DNA of 64,000 nt from Pseudomonas sp. BGI-2 (GCF_004310295.1 NZ_SISB01000031.1:1-64000), one strand, 5' to 3'; numbered from the stretch's first letter, positions 9,384 through 18,840 are shown. Numbers and translations: made by a program. The notes: generated by a model from the sequence alone, not told the origin.

Positions 9384-9549
9384 GCAGCAGCTGCCGAGCC
9401 TGCGAGGTGTGGCGAGGGGATTTATCCCCGTTGGGCTGCGAAGCGGCCCCTGTTTTTCCAGCCACATCGCGTCCAATGGATTACGACGGCTTCGCCGCCG
9501 AACGGGGATAAATCCCCTCGCCACACCTCCCAGGCTCGTCAGCTGCTAC
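9384..9549. repeat. long REP pair (class B)
   Basis: Inverted GGCGAGGGGATTTATCCCCG arms with outer GCAGCAGCTGCC and CAGCTGCTAC tips, lying between two convergent genes. Confidence 0.85.
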
Positions 9550-9570
9550 AGAGACTTGGGTCGCTTTTAG

Positions 9571-10737
9571 TTATTCGGTCAAGGCACTCAATATGTTGTG
9601 AGCAATCTTGATTCGCTCGGAGTTCGGGTAATTCTTGTTCGCCAGAATCACGACGCCGATGTCTTTCGAAGGCACGAACGCGACATAAGCGCCGAAACCA
9701 CCCGTCGACCCGGTCTTGTTGAACCATGCCGTGTCTTTCGCAGGTTGCGGCGGGTTCAGCCACTGGACTTTATGAGCTTCCATCGCCATTTCCGTCGAGT
9801 TGCCACTTAGCAAGGTATCGAGGCTGACCGGATAGTTATAGAGCTCCCAACCCAACCCCTGCGTCATCTCGCCCACGGTGTAGTAACCGGTGTGGGTGAG
9901 GGCAATCGCTTGCTGCAATGGCTTTTCCAGCGTTGCCGGTTTCAGGTTGGCTTCAACATAACGAAGCAAATCCGCGGCGCTGGTTTTCACGCCATACGCC
10001 TCTGAATCCAGCGCACCCGGGCTCACACGTACCGGTTTGCCATCCTTGCCGTAACCCTGGGCGTAAAGCCCCATTTGATCCTGCGGTACGGTGAGGTAGG
10101 TGTGCTTGAGCCCAAGTTTCGGCAGCAGGTTTTTTTCCATCAACTCATCGAACGGCTGGCCCATGCTTTTGGCCGCCAGATAACCGGACAGCCCAAGGCT
10201 GGGGTTTGAATACTGTCGGTGGGTGCCCGCTGCATATACAGGTTTCCAGTGTTTGAAGTAGGCGAGCATTTTGTCTGGATGATCGGCCTCATTGGGGAAT
10301 TGCAGCGGCAGCCCTCCAGCGGTGTAAGTGCCCAGTTGCAACACGCTGATGGTGTCGAACGCACTGCCTCGCAACGCTGGCCAAACCTGGCTGGCCCGGT
10401 CAGACAAAGACAGTTTGCCGCTGGCCTGGGCGTAGGCAGTCAGCGTAGTGGCGAAGGTTTTACTCACCGAACCGATTTCGAACAGCGTGTCCTTGCTGAC
10501 CGCTTTGCCGTCCTCTTTCGAGGCCACGCCGTAGTTAAAGTAATGCTGCTGGCCATTCAGGGTGATCGCGACCGCGATGCCAGGGATATTTTGTTCCTGC
10601 ATGACCGGCCCGATGGCGGCTTTCACCAAGGCATCGAGTTGATCGTCGGATTTTGTTGCGGCCATACAGTGACTTGCACCGAGCAACAGAGCGAAAGCGC
10701 TAAAGGACGCAAGTCTTGGCAGATGAAATTTGTACAT
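9571..10737 (-). CDS. ampC: class C beta-lactamase (AmpC)
   Basis: Periplasmic serine beta-lactamase hydrolysing cephalosporins and related beta-lactams. Signal peptide to about residue 26. Class C motifs are all present: S90-V-S-K93 (nucleophile and general base), Y176-S-N and K341-T-G. With the ATG at 10737 the length is 388 residues, normal for the family; a GTG at 10749 would add four residues but sits against the GGAG. It is divergent from the ampR gene, the classic inducible arrangement, in which AmpR activates ampC when cell-wall muropeptides accumulate. Confidence 0.95.
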   Translation of the reverse strand: MYKFHLPRLASFSAFALLLGASHCMAATKSDDQLDALVKAAIGPVMQEQNIPGIAVAITLNGQQHYFNYGVASKEDGKAVSKDTLFEIGSVSKTFATTLTAYAQASGKLSLSDRASQVWPALRGSAFDTISVLQLGTYTAGGLPLQFPNEADHPDKMLAYFKHWKPVYAAGTHRQYSNPSLGLSGYLAAKSMGQPFDELMEKNLLPKLGLKHTYLTVPQDQMGLYAQGYGKDGKPVRVSPGALDSEAYGVKTSAADLLRYVEANLKPATLEKPLQQAIALTHTGYYTVGEMTQGLGWELYNYPVSLDTLLSGNSTEMAMEAHKVQWLNPPQPAKDTAWFNKTGSTGGFGAYVAFVPSKDIGVVILANKNYPNSERIKIAHNILSALTE

Positions 10738-10897
10738 GGTTGGAACCACTCTCCATGAGTTGTCACTACTTTACCCGCTACACTCCGAACGGATTCAGAA
10801 CCGGACGGATGACGGGCGCGCCAAATCTAGGCAGTCGGGCGACAATCGACAAACTACGATATTTCGGGTTAGCCATTAGAAAAATTTGGGAGTAGGC
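10738..10897. promoter_or_regulatory. ampC-ampR intergenic control region
   Basis: The 160-base divergent gap should hold both promoters and the AmpR operator. The only AT-rich LysR-type (T-N11-A) candidate I see is TTAGAAAAATTT near 10876-10888, close to the ampR start. The operator assignment is inference from the known ampR-ampC arrangement. Confidence 0.45.
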
Positions 10898-11776
10898 ATG
10901 ATTCGTCCTCATCTGCCGCTGAATGCATTGCGCGCCTTCGAGGCTTCCGCACGCCATTTGAGCTTCACGCGGGCGGCGGTGGAGTTGTTCGTTACGCCGG
11001 CGGCGGTCAGTCATCAAGTCAAAAGCCTAGAAGCCCAGCTTAACGTGACGCTGTTCAAACGCTTGCCCCGCGGCTTGATGCTGACCAGTGAAGGCGAAAC
11101 CTTGCTGCCGGTATTGCGCGAGTCATTCGACCGGATTGCCGAAACCCTTGAGCGATTCGAGGGCGGGCATTTTCGTGAAGTGGTCACCGTGGGTGCCGTG
11201 GGGACGTTTGCGGTGGGTTGGCTGTTGCCGCGACTGGCGGACTTCCAGTCGAAACATCCGCACATAGATTTGCGCCTGTCGACCAACAACAACCGGGTGG
11301 ACGTGGCCGCCGAAGGGCTGGATTACGCCATCCGATTTGGCGCCGGCGCCTGGCACGGGATCGAGGCTTTAAAGCTGATTGAAGCGCCGTTGTCGGTGCT
11401 CTGCGTTCCTCTAATAGCCGCTCAGTTGCAAGAGCCCGCCGACTTGCTCAAGCAGACGCTGTTGCGCTCCTACCGCACGGACGAGTGGCCCGAGTGGTTT
11501 CTGGCCGCCGGGTTGCCGGCCAATACACCGCCGCCCAAGAGCATCGTCTTCGACTCCTCGCTCGCCATGATGGAGGCCGCGTTACAGGGCGCCGGAATTG
11601 CCTTGGCGCCGCCGCTGATGTTCGCCCGGCAACTGGCGGCGGGTGCGATCGAGCAACCGTTCGACATCGGCATCACCACCGGCAGCTATTGGCTGACCCG
11701 CTTGCAGTCGCGCCCCGAGACATCGGCAATGACGATGTTCAAGGATTGGCTGCTGCAAGCGACCGAGATGAACTGA
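10898..11776 (+). CDS. ampR: LysR-type regulator AmpR
   Basis: A 292-residue LysR regulator with an N-terminal winged helix-turn-helix (LNALRAFEASARHLSFTRAA... VTPAAVSHQVKSLE) and a C-terminal effector domain. Sequence and its divergent position next to the class C beta-lactamase match AmpR, which binds UDP-MurNAc-pentapeptide (repressing) or anhydro-muropeptides (activating). The ATG at 10898 follows GGAG by a suitable distance; an upstream ATG at 10886 is less likely. It autoregulates in known systems. Confidence 0.92.
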   Translation: MIRPHLPLNALRAFEASARHLSFTRAAVELFVTPAAVSHQVKSLEAQLNVTLFKRLPRGLMLTSEGETLLPVLRESFDRIAETLERFEGGHFREVVTVGAVGTFAVGWLLPRLADFQSKHPHIDLRLSTNNNRVDVAAEGLDYAIRFGAGAWHGIEALKLIEAPLSVLCVPLIAAQLQEPADLLKQTLLRSYRTDEWPEWFLAAGLPANTPPPKSIVFDSSLAMMEAALQGAGIALAPPLMFARQLAAGAIEQPFDIGITTGSYWLTRLQSRPETSAMTMFKDWLLQATEMN

Positions 11777-11858
11777 CGAATCCCACCTCTGTGGGAGATT
11801 CTATGGTTGAGGGGAAGCCCTCAACCGGCTTTCGGCCGGTATTCGCTTTGCTCCTTTT

Positions 11859-12048
11859 GTAGTGGTCAACTAATCCCGGACACGACGTTAAGTTTTTCTT
11901 CGGCCCGAGCTGGCGCCAGCCCACCGTTGAATTGATGGGGCCGAATCCAGTTGTACCGATGCATCAAGAAATGGCTGATATCGCGTTGGGCTTCTTGAGC
12001 AGTTTTGTAGCCCGTGGTCGGTATCCATTCAGTTTTCAAGCTGCGGAA
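11859..12048 (-). pseudogene. 3' fragment of an IS3-family transposase (OrfB) with terminal repeat
   Basis: Minus-strand reading gives the last ~60 residues of an IS3-type integrase-core transposase: SLKTEWIPTTGYKTA, then RYNWIRPHQFNGGLAPA, a standard C-terminal signature. The stop overlaps TGTAGTGGTCAACTAATCCC, which looks like the element's terminal inverted repeat (11859-11884). The catalytic DDE part and the other end are absent, so the copy is dead. Upstream the reading frame runs into unrelated sequence at about 12047. Confidence 0.8.
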
Positions 12049-12165
12049 CACGCGGAACATGAGGCGATTCTCAACGCGATCAAAAGGCAAGGCCCGGACG
12101 CCGCGCGCGCCGCCATGTGGCTGCACCTGACCAACAGCCGAGACCGGTTTTCGGCCGGTGCCTGA
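12046..12165 (+). pseudogene. C-terminal remnant of a FadR/GntR (FCD-domain) regulator
   Basis: Plus-strand reading from about 12046 gives EHEAILNAIKRQGPDAARAA followed by MWLHLTNSRDRF, the usual last helices of an FCD effector domain. The DNA-binding domain and most of the effector domain are missing; the sequence starts abruptly at the junction with the IS3 fragment. The likely history is insertion of the IS into the regulator gene followed by deletion (inference). Confidence 0.75.
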
Positions 12166-12257
12166 CGACCGTTTGTCTAGTCGATAGCACGCCATTCGAG
12201 CGCTCGCTTCCAACGAGTACGGCCCAGATTTGCTGGACCTCATCAGTGAGGTGCGTC

Positions 12258-12488
12258 ATGGCTAACGACTCGATGTTCCAGGGTGGAACACCCAATACCG
12301 ACCCTACCAGACCCATGCCCGGCACCGACGAGCCGACGCTGGATCAGGATGCTCCGCCCGGCAGGGACCCTTCGCTGGACCCGGCTGCCGCAGACACTGA
12401 TCGACCTGAAGACTGGAAGGATCCGGCCGCTGATGAGGATGTACCGCCAGCGGATGAGCCAACCCCTTTATCCGATGACAGACGATAA
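12258..12488 (+). CDS. small acidic proline-rich protein
   Basis: A 76-residue protein, very rich in Asp, Pro, Glu and Thr (PTRPMPGTDEPTLDQDAPPG..., ending PLSDDRR), with no hydrophobic core, so probably disordered. The start is set by GTGAGGTGCGTC just upstream of the ATG; nearly the same leader precedes the similar small gene at 29323. Compositional resemblance to the two genes at 29099-29538 suggests one family. Function unknown. A terminator follows immediately. Confidence 0.7.
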   Translation: MANDSMFQGGTPNTDPTRPMPGTDEPTLDQDAPPGRDPSLDPAAADTDRPEDWKDPAADEDVPPADEPTPLSDDRR

Positions 12489-12519
12489 AAAGGACCCGGC
12501 CAATGTGCCGGGTTTTTTA
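12487..12519. terminator. bidirectional terminator
   Basis: Stem ACCCGGC / GCCGGGT with an A run before and a T run after, between the small acidic gene and the convergent lipoprotein gene. Confidence 0.88.
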
Positions 12520-12530
12520 TGACGTGTGTT

Positions 12531-13934
12531 TCACTCGACGCTGACCAGGTTCGTTCGCACATCCGTTATCCACCCGACTTGATAGCGAGTCCGGAAGAAG
12601 TAACCATAATCCTGAAGGTAGTACATCGTGGCGGTTGCTTTCAGCTCGCCACCTTCAAGCTTGCACCCCAACTCCTTGGCGCTGCCCTGCAACGATGAGT
12701 TGAGCTGCGAAGCCTCGATCTGACGCTCGACCACGCAGTTAACGCTCTCGACATCAACCGAGTTGCCTTTAAGCGTACTGCGACGTTGTTGGGTGATCTG
12801 ATACCCCAACGATGAACCGACAACCATCGCTCGCCAGTCGCCGGTGAACGTCAGTTTTTCAGTATCGACTGCATACGACACCGGTAATTGACGGTCGGTG
12901 TGATGGCTGTCGAGGCGCAGGGTCAGCAATCCTCTGAAGTTGACCGAACGGGTATCCGACACCTTGCCTGGCCACTGCAATTGCAGTTGCCCGCTCTGTG
13001 GATCGGTTTCATAGCGTTGCTCGCTCTGCGAGGGCGCGCTGCCCAGGTAGCCAGCATTGTGTGATTTGAGGACGAGATGTTTGATCGCCTTCTGCGGCGG
13101 TGGCAGATTCAGATCGGCAATCGACTTGAGCACGTCGGCTTTAACGGGGCCGGACTCATAAGACAGCGCGACTTTGCTGCGGGGCGAGTAGAGGGCCAGC
13201 GTCGAGAGTTGCTGTGTCGGCGTGCAGGCAGCATTCAGCAAATCGCGGACGTCAGCACTTTGCCCGAAGGTTTTTTCCGCGCTGTCGGAGAGCAACGTTC
13301 CCCGGGCGATCTGGTCTTTTTCGTCCAGTTTGAAAACGCTCAACACTCGGTAGGTCTGGCGCGTGCAATCGACCTGATAACGGTTGCGGGTTTGACCAAA
13401 CAGCACTTTGTAATCGGCATCGGTCAGAAGGGCTGGCTCATCAATCGCGCCCCAGAACAGTCGGGAAGGTCCTTCGACCTTGATGCTGTTGCGGTCGATC
13501 ACCAGTCGGCGTTCCGCGCCGCTTGCCGAAACAATCCGCCAGTCCGATGGGGAGGTCTGAGCGCAGGCGGTGGTGAAGCTCGGGTTCTGCGCCAGAATTG
13601 CCGCCAGTGCCGGGGACAACGGGTTGTTCATTGCCAACTTGCGAAATAGTGGTCGTGTGCTGGAGACAAATGTTGTCTGCATGAACATCAGGCTTGCGTG
13701 GGTGGCGTCGCAGCTTGCTTGTATCTGCAACGTCGATTGCGTGGTTTTCAGGTCTCGCGCGGGAATGCTCACCTGAAAGCTGAGCATCTCCCCATCGCGT
13801 ATTATCGAGTTGGGCAGCAGCGGCTCCTTGAGCACTTCCTCCACCGTCATTGAGGGTGCCTTGGCCACGGGTGCAGGCGCACTGGCGCAACCTGAAAGCA
13901 ACGTTAACAAACCGACAACAGCGAAGCGGGTCAT
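12531..13934 (-). CDS. large lipoprotein of unknown function
   Basis: A 467-residue exported lipoprotein: MTRFAVVGLLTLLSGC places the lipidated Cys at residue 16. The remainder is soluble, rich in beta-type sequence, with several cysteines (CDATHAS, CAQTSPS, CTRQTYR, CTPTQQ, CVVERQ) that could form disulfides in the periplasm. I do not recognise the family. The frame opens at 13961; the ATG at 13934 is preferred because it begins right before the signal sequence and has GGA six bases upstream. Confidence 0.8.
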   Translation of the reverse strand: MTRFAVVGLLTLLSGCASAPAPVAKAPSMTVEEVLKEPLLPNSIIRDGEMLSFQVSIPARDLKTTQSTLQIQASCDATHASLMFMQTTFVSSTRPLFRKLAMNNPLSPALAAILAQNPSFTTACAQTSPSDWRIVSASGAERRLVIDRNSIKVEGPSRLFWGAIDEPALLTDADYKVLFGQTRNRYQVDCTRQTYRVLSVFKLDEKDQIARGTLLSDSAEKTFGQSADVRDLLNAACTPTQQLSTLALYSPRSKVALSYESGPVKADVLKSIADLNLPPPQKAIKHLVLKSHNAGYLGSAPSQSEQRYETDPQSGQLQLQWPGKVSDTRSVNFRGLLTLRLDSHHTDRQLPVSYAVDTEKLTFTGDWRAMVVGSSLGYQITQQRRSTLKGNSVDVESVNCVVERQIEASQLNSSLQGSAKELGCKLEGGELKATATMYYLQDYGYFFRTRYQVGWITDVRTNLVSVE

Positions 13935-14020
13935 AGGCATTCCAGGCGATACGCGCCACATACATGTGAACTGAGGTGGTCGGCATCACCCGGCAATTCT
14001 TTAGTTGGCATTGCGTGCAG

Positions 14021-14926
14021 TCATGGCCGTGCGGGCTGTGCCGCGATGACCGCAGGACGCCGCTCCAGATTCAACGCCAGCACGCTGATCAGCACCACCA
14101 GTGCACCGACCCCGACCATCAACGTCGGCTGCTCACTCAGGGCAAAAGCCGCAATGGCCATGGCGGTCGGCGGAATCAGGTACAGCGTCATCGTGGCCCG
14201 ACTCAGGTCAACGTGGGCCAGCACAAATGCCCAAGCCAGGTAGGCGAGGGCGCTGGGAAACACGCCCAATGCCAACACTGCCCATTGCACAGGCATCGGT
14301 GCGTTGAGGACCTTGTCGGCCAACCCTGGCAGATAAACCAGCAGCAGCGCCGTGCCCGACCAGACCGTGTAACAGACCAGCGTCAACCCGTCGTAGCGCC
14401 TGGAATGATGCTTCTGTAGTGCGAAGTAAAAACTCCACGACACCGCCGCCAGCAAGATCAGCAAGCCGTGCGCATCAATGCTGCCCAGGCAGCGATCACC
14501 GGCCACCACAATCACCACGCCGATCAATCCCAATAGAACACAGGCCCAGCGCCAGACGCTGACCCGGTCCCTGAACACGAACCGCGCCAATAAGGTGCTG
14601 AACAACGGCGTCGATTGCGCCAGCACACTGGACGCGCCGGCACTGACACTTTGCTGGCCGATGTTCAGAGCGACGTGGTGCAGGCTCACGGCAAAGAAAC
14701 CGAGGACGAACAGCAGCGGCAGATCTCGAAGCTTCGGCAAGCTGATGCCTTTGACCGCGGCGACGATTGCCATGAACACGGACGCAATCAGAAAGCGCAG
14801 CAGCGCCAGGTGACCGGGGTCATAGGCCTGCAATCCGATGTGAATGCCGGTTGGTGAGTATCCCCAGCAGGCGACGACAAACGCCATGGCCAGGAGAATT
14901 TTGAGGGCGGGCGTAGAAGGCTTCAT
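14021..14926 (-). CDS. EamA/DMT family transporter
   Basis: A 301-residue inner-membrane protein with about ten transmembrane segments arranged as two EamA repeats, typical of drug/metabolite exporters (amino acids, nucleosides or toxic metabolites). It is divergent from a LysR regulator gene at 15023 with a 96-base gap, so that regulator probably controls it. The substrate is not evident. Confidence 0.9.
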   Translation of the reverse strand: MKPSTPALKILLAMAFVVACWGYSPTGIHIGLQAYDPGHLALLRFLIASVFMAIVAAVKGISLPKLRDLPLLFVLGFFAVSLHHVALNIGQQSVSAGASSVLAQSTPLFSTLLARFVFRDRVSVWRWACVLLGLIGVVIVVAGDRCLGSIDAHGLLILLAAVSWSFYFALQKHHSRRYDGLTLVCYTVWSGTALLLVYLPGLADKVLNAPMPVQWAVLALGVFPSALAYLAWAFVLAHVDLSRATMTLYLIPPTAMAIAAFALSEQPTLMVGVGALVVLISVLALNLERRPAVIAAQPARP

Positions 14927-15022
14927 GGTCGATCACCGGTGGGTTGATGCACCGAGTATCGGAAGCCTGATCATTCGCCACAACTGACTTATACTGCGTC
15001 AACTATTCACTTTTGGTGATGT

Positions 15023-15886
15023 ATGGAATTGGCGCAGATTCGCATGTTCAAAACCGTTGCCGAGGTCGGCAGCATCGCCCGGGCGGCGGAGCTGTTGCAT
15101 TGCGTGCCGTCGAACATCACCGCGCGCATCAAGTCACTGGAAGCGGAGTTGGGTGTTGCGTTGTTTCTACGCGAGGGCCGAGGCTTGCGCATCAGCCCGG
15201 CGGGGCAGACGTTTCTGTCATACGCCTCGAAGATACTGGCGCTGACCGTTGAAGCCAAGCGCGCGGTGGACCCTTCGGCCGAACCGTCCGGGCCGCTGCG
15301 TATTGGAGCCATCGAGTCCTCGGCCACCGGTCGTCTGCCGCGTCTGCTGGCCAAGTTTCACAAGCGTTATCCCGGCGTTGCACTGGAACTGACTACCGGC
15401 ACGTGGAGCCAACTGCTCGATGACACCCTCAATCACCGGCTCGACGGCGCGATCGTGGCGGTGGATGTCGAACGCTCGCAGCTTAAACGCACGCCGATGT
15501 ACCGCGAAGAGCTGCTGTTGATTGCCTCGACATCCCTGGGGCCCGTGCGCGATATCGCCGATTTGCAGGACAAGACCGTGTTCATGTGGCCGCAAGGCTG
15601 TCCTTACCGGGCGGCGCTGGAGCATTGGTTGTTGCGGCAGGGGCAGGCGCTGCCGATTGTCAGCCTGGCGAGTTATGGGGCAATTGTCGGGTGCGTCAGC
15701 GCCGGGGCCGGGGTCGCGCTGGTGCCCAAGGGAGTGTTTGACCAGTACGCGAAAGGGGCGGGGTGCGCGGGGTTTGAATTTCCTGAGCTGACGGCCATCG
15801 ACAACTTGTTTTACTGGCATGAAAACGCCGGGGTTCACCCGGCGCGGGAAGCGTTTGTGGCGATGTTGCGTGAGGAGTTCGCTTAA
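15023..15886 (+). CDS. LysR-type transcriptional regulator
   Basis: A 287-residue LysR protein: N-terminal helix-turn-helix (MFKTVAEVGSIARAAELLH, then PSNITARIKSLEAELG) and a C-terminal periplasmic-binding-like effector domain (from SGPLRIGAIESS). By position it likely regulates the divergent EamA exporter. The effector is unknown. Confidence 0.92.
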   Translation: MELAQIRMFKTVAEVGSIARAAELLHCVPSNITARIKSLEAELGVALFLREGRGLRISPAGQTFLSYASKILALTVEAKRAVDPSAEPSGPLRIGAIESSATGRLPRLLAKFHKRYPGVALELTTGTWSQLLDDTLNHRLDGAIVAVDVERSQLKRTPMYREELLLIASTSLGPVRDIADLQDKTVFMWPQGCPYRAALEHWLLRQGQALPIVSLASYGAIVGCVSAGAGVALVPKGVFDQYAKGAGCAGFEFPELTAIDNLFYWHENAGVHPAREAFVAMLREEFA

Positions 15887-15895
15887 CCGATTACC

Positions 15896-15985
15896 TGTGG
15901 GAGCAAGCCTGCTCGCGAAAGCCGCTCAAAACTGAACAATGATGTTGGCTGAAAGTCTGTCATCGCGAGCAGGCTCGCTCCCACA
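15896..15985. repeat. REP inverted pair (class A)
   Basis: Inverted arms TGTGGGAGCAAGCCTGCTCG and GCGAGCAGGCTCGCTCCCAC with a GTTGGCTGAAAGT spacer, at the convergent end of two genes. Confidence 0.9.
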
Positions 15986-15995
15986 GAATTCCTGG

Positions 15996-17324
15996 TTATT
16001 GCGTAACGCCCACATCCCGCATCAACAACCCGAACTGCGAATCCACCGCATCCGGAATCGGCACGTACACCGTATGCCCATCCCCTGGCGCTACGTCGAT
16101 AGGCTCGCCTTTGATGTTCTGCAACTGATGCAGATCGAAGTGGAAGTTACCCTGGGGTGTCATCAGTTCCAGGTGATCGCCCAGGCTAAACCGGTTCTTT
16201 ACCTTCACTTGCGCCCAGCGATCACGACGTTCACCGGTCAACTCGCCTACAAACTGCTGGCGCTCTGAAACCGAGCTGCCGTGCTGATAGTTCTGGTATT
16301 CGTCATGCACATGCCGACGCAGGAAACCTTCCGTGTAGCCGCGCTGGGCCAGGGACTCCAGGTCCGTCATCAAGCTGCGATCGAACTCGCGACCGGCAAC
16401 CGCATCATCTATGGCGCGGCGATAGACCTGCGTGGTGCGTGCGCAATAGAAGTGCGATTTGGTCCGGCCTTCGATCTTCAGCGAGTGCACGCCCATCTGC
16501 GTCAGGCGTGCAACATGCTGCACGGCGCGCAGGTCCTTGGCGTTCATGATGTAGGTGCCGTGCTCGTCCTCGAAGGCCGGCATCAATTCATCCGGGCGAT
16601 TGGCTTCCTGCAACAGGAACACCTGGTCGGTCGGCGCGCCGATGCCCAGGGTCGGTTCAGGCCGGAACTGCTGAACGATTTCACCGAGCTGGTTTTCCGT
16701 GGCTTGCGTCGCCGAATACTTCCAGCGACAGGCGTTGGTGCAACTGCCCTGATTGGCGTCGCGCTTGTTCATGTAACCCGATAACAGGCAGCGGCCGGAA
16801 TAGGCCATGCACAGCGCACCATGGACAAAGACCTCCAGCTCCATCGCCGGGACTTGCTGGCGGATCTCGGCGATCTCTTCCAGTGACAGTTCCCGAGAAA
16901 GGATGATCCGGCTCAAGCCCTGTTGCTGCCAGAACTCGACACTGGCCCAGTTCACCGTATTGGCCTGCACCGACAGGTGGATCGGCATCTGCGGGAAGTG
17001 CCGGCGTACCAGCATGATCAGGCCGGGATCGGACATGATGAGCGCGTCCGGGGCCATCGCAATCACGGGTGCCAGGTCGTTGAGGAAGGTCTTGAGCTTG
17101 GCGTTGTGCGGCGCAATGTTCACCACCACATAGAAGCGTTTGCCTTGGGCCTGCGCCTCGTGAATGCCGAGTGCGAGGTTGGCGTGATCGAATTCATTGT
17201 TGCGCACCCGCAGGCTGTAACGTGGCTGGCCGGCGTAGACCGCATCGGCACCGTAGGCGAAGGCGTAGCGCATGTTTTTCAAGGTGCCGGCGGGAGCGAG
17301 CAGTTCTGGAGCAAGGAGAGTCAT
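15996..17324 (-). CDS. trhP: tRNA 5-hydroxyuridine synthesis protein (U32 family)
   Basis: A 442-residue U32-family protein matching E. coli YegQ/TrhP, which is needed for prephenate-dependent hydroxylation of U34 in certain tRNAs. N-terminal PELLAPAGTL starts the U32 barrel; four cysteines Cys172, Cys179, Cys195 and Cys199 (GALCMAYSGRC, GSCTNAC) are the expected iron-sulfur ligands. The C-terminal extension is also present, so the protein is full length. Single gene, divergent from the AI-2E family gene. Confidence 0.93.
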   Translation of the reverse strand: MTLLAPELLAPAGTLKNMRYAFAYGADAVYAGQPRYSLRVRNNEFDHANLALGIHEAQAQGKRFYVVVNIAPHNAKLKTFLNDLAPVIAMAPDALIMSDPGLIMLVRRHFPQMPIHLSVQANTVNWASVEFWQQQGLSRIILSRELSLEEIAEIRQQVPAMELEVFVHGALCMAYSGRCLLSGYMNKRDANQGSCTNACRWKYSATQATENQLGEIVQQFRPEPTLGIGAPTDQVFLLQEANRPDELMPAFEDEHGTYIMNAKDLRAVQHVARLTQMGVHSLKIEGRTKSHFYCARTTQVYRRAIDDAVAGREFDRSLMTDLESLAQRGYTEGFLRRHVHDEYQNYQHGSSVSERQQFVGELTGERRDRWAQVKVKNRFSLGDHLELMTPQGNFHFDLHQLQNIKGEPIDVAPGDGHTVYVPIPDAVDSQFGLLMRDVGVTQ

Positions 17325-17499
17325 GGCTGTGTCGGTCGCAAAAGACCGGGAGGGTAGTCGGCTTGCCCGCGGGGTTCATTGATCTGGATCTATGCTTGAT
17401 GAACAAACGGATGGCACTCGCGCGAACCGTGGCGGACTAAGCATCAGGATGGCTCTTCAATAAAAGAGTATTGCCCCTGCGCGCTGACATGGATCGAAC

Positions 17500-18561
17500 A
17501 TGAACGAAGAGACGGTACACAACAAATCGCTGGTGATCCTGCTCGGTGTGGTCACTGTCGCCTTTATCTGGATTTTGCTGCCGTTTTATGGCGCGGTGTT
17601 CTGGGCGGTGATCCTCGGGATTCTTTTCGCGCCCCTGCAACGGCGGATACAACTGAAGTTCGGCTGGCAGCGCAACCTGACGTCACTGCTCACCCTGAGC
17701 GTCTGCCTGGTGATCGCGATTCTGCCGGTGATCATCCTCAGTATCTTGCTGGTCCAGGAAGGGGCTTCGCTTTACAAGAGTATCGAAAGCGGCGAACTGG
17801 ATATCGCGGGGTACGTGACGAACTTCAAACACAGCTTGCCGTCGTACTTCCAGCATTTGCTTGATCGGGCAGGGGTCGGCGAGTTGGATGGGCTGCGGGA
17901 GAAAATCATCAAGAGTGCGGTGACGGGCAATGAGTTTTTCGCCACGCAAGTCTTCAGTGTCGGTCAGGGCACGTTCGATTTTGTGGTGGGCTTTTTAATC
18001 ATGCTCTACCTGCTGTTCTTTTTTCTGCGGGACGGCGCTGAACTGGCCCGTAAAGTTCGTTCCGCCATACCACTGCAGGAGCACCAGAAGCGCCGCTTGC
18101 AGCTCAAGTTCAACCGCGTGGTTCGGGCGACCGTAAAGGGCAACCTGCTGGTGGCGATCACACAAGGCGCGCTGGGCGGTTTGATTTTCTGGTTTCTGGA
18201 CATCCCGAGCGCATTGCTCTGGGCGGTATTGATGGCATTTCTATCGCTGTTGCCGGCGGTGGGGGCGGGGATTGTCTGGGCGCCGGTGGCGGCGTTTTTC
18301 CTGTTCACCGGGGCGATCTGGCAGGGAGTGGTGCTGGGGTTGTTCGGGATTTTTGTGATCGGACTGGTGGATAACGTGCTGCGACCGATCCTGGTGGGCA
18401 AGGATACGAAGATGCCGGACTATCTGATCCTCATCTCGACCCTGGGCGGCCTGGCGATTTTCGGCCTGAACGGCTTTGTCATCGGGCCGCTGATCGCGGC
18501 GTTGTTCATGTCGAGCTGGGACATCTTCCTCGAGACCAAGCCGAGGATTCAGCTGCCTTAG
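17500..18561 (+). CDS. AI-2E family (PerM-type) transporter
   Basis: A 353-residue inner-membrane protein with seven to eight hydrophobic segments and the family's conserved C-terminal pattern (VDNVLRPILVGKDTKMPDYL, then GFVIGPLIAALF). Relatives are called autoinducer-2 exporters or PerM permeases; most are uncharacterised, and no quorum-sensing gene is nearby. Its stop overlaps that of a small convergent gene by four bases. Confidence 0.9.
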   Translation: MNEETVHNKSLVILLGVVTVAFIWILLPFYGAVFWAVILGILFAPLQRRIQLKFGWQRNLTSLLTLSVCLVIAILPVIILSILLVQEGASLYKSIESGELDIAGYVTNFKHSLPSYFQHLLDRAGVGELDGLREKIIKSAVTGNEFFATQVFSVGQGTFDFVVGFLIMLYLLFFFLRDGAELARKVRSAIPLQEHQKRRLQLKFNRVVRATVKGNLLVAITQGALGGLIFWFLDIPSALLWAVLMAFLSLLPAVGAGIVWAPVAAFFLFTGAIWQGVVLGLFGIFVIGLVDNVLRPILVGKDTKMPDYLILISTLGGLAIFGLNGFVIGPLIAALFMSSWDIFLETKPRIQLP

Positions 18562-18740
18562 GCGCTGAGCTGACCCTGGCCGATCCGTTGCGACAGTGCC
18601 TTGGCGGCCGGCAGCGAAGTGAGCGGTCCGCTGATCGGTTCGCCGTCCTGCACCAGATACCAACAGGCGAGCAATCCTAGTTCTCTGAGCGGTGCGGGAA
18701 CGGCGCTGCCGATTACGGACATGATTTGAACCTGGGACAT
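18558..18740 (-). CDS. small protein, 60 residues
   Basis: Unrecognised small protein (MSQVQIMSVIGSAVPAPLRE...). The start is supported by GGAGG five bases upstream of the ATG at 18740. It contains one moderately hydrophobic stretch (LRELGLLACWYLV), too short and mixed to be a confident membrane anchor. It is on the same strand as the next small gene, about 100 bases away. Confidence 0.65.
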   Translation of the reverse strand: MSQVQIMSVIGSAVPAPLRELGLLACWYLVQDGEPISGPLTSLPAAKALSQRIGQGQLSA

Positions 18741-18840
18741 AAGTACCTCCATCAATCTATGGAGCTAACTTACGGACCTGCCACTCGAACGGACAATCAA
18801 CGCTTTCGATAGTCGTCATTGACGCCAGTGAGTCTTGGGC

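Noticed and set aside
3946..9549. Possible CRISPR array from repeated palindromes
   Set aside because: The repeats are isolated intergenic REP pairs kilobases apart, with no regular spacers and no cas genes.
17500..18561. Quorum-sensing (AI-2) locus
   Set aside because: The family name alone suggests it; there is no luxS, lsr gene or regulator nearby, so I keep a neutral transporter call.
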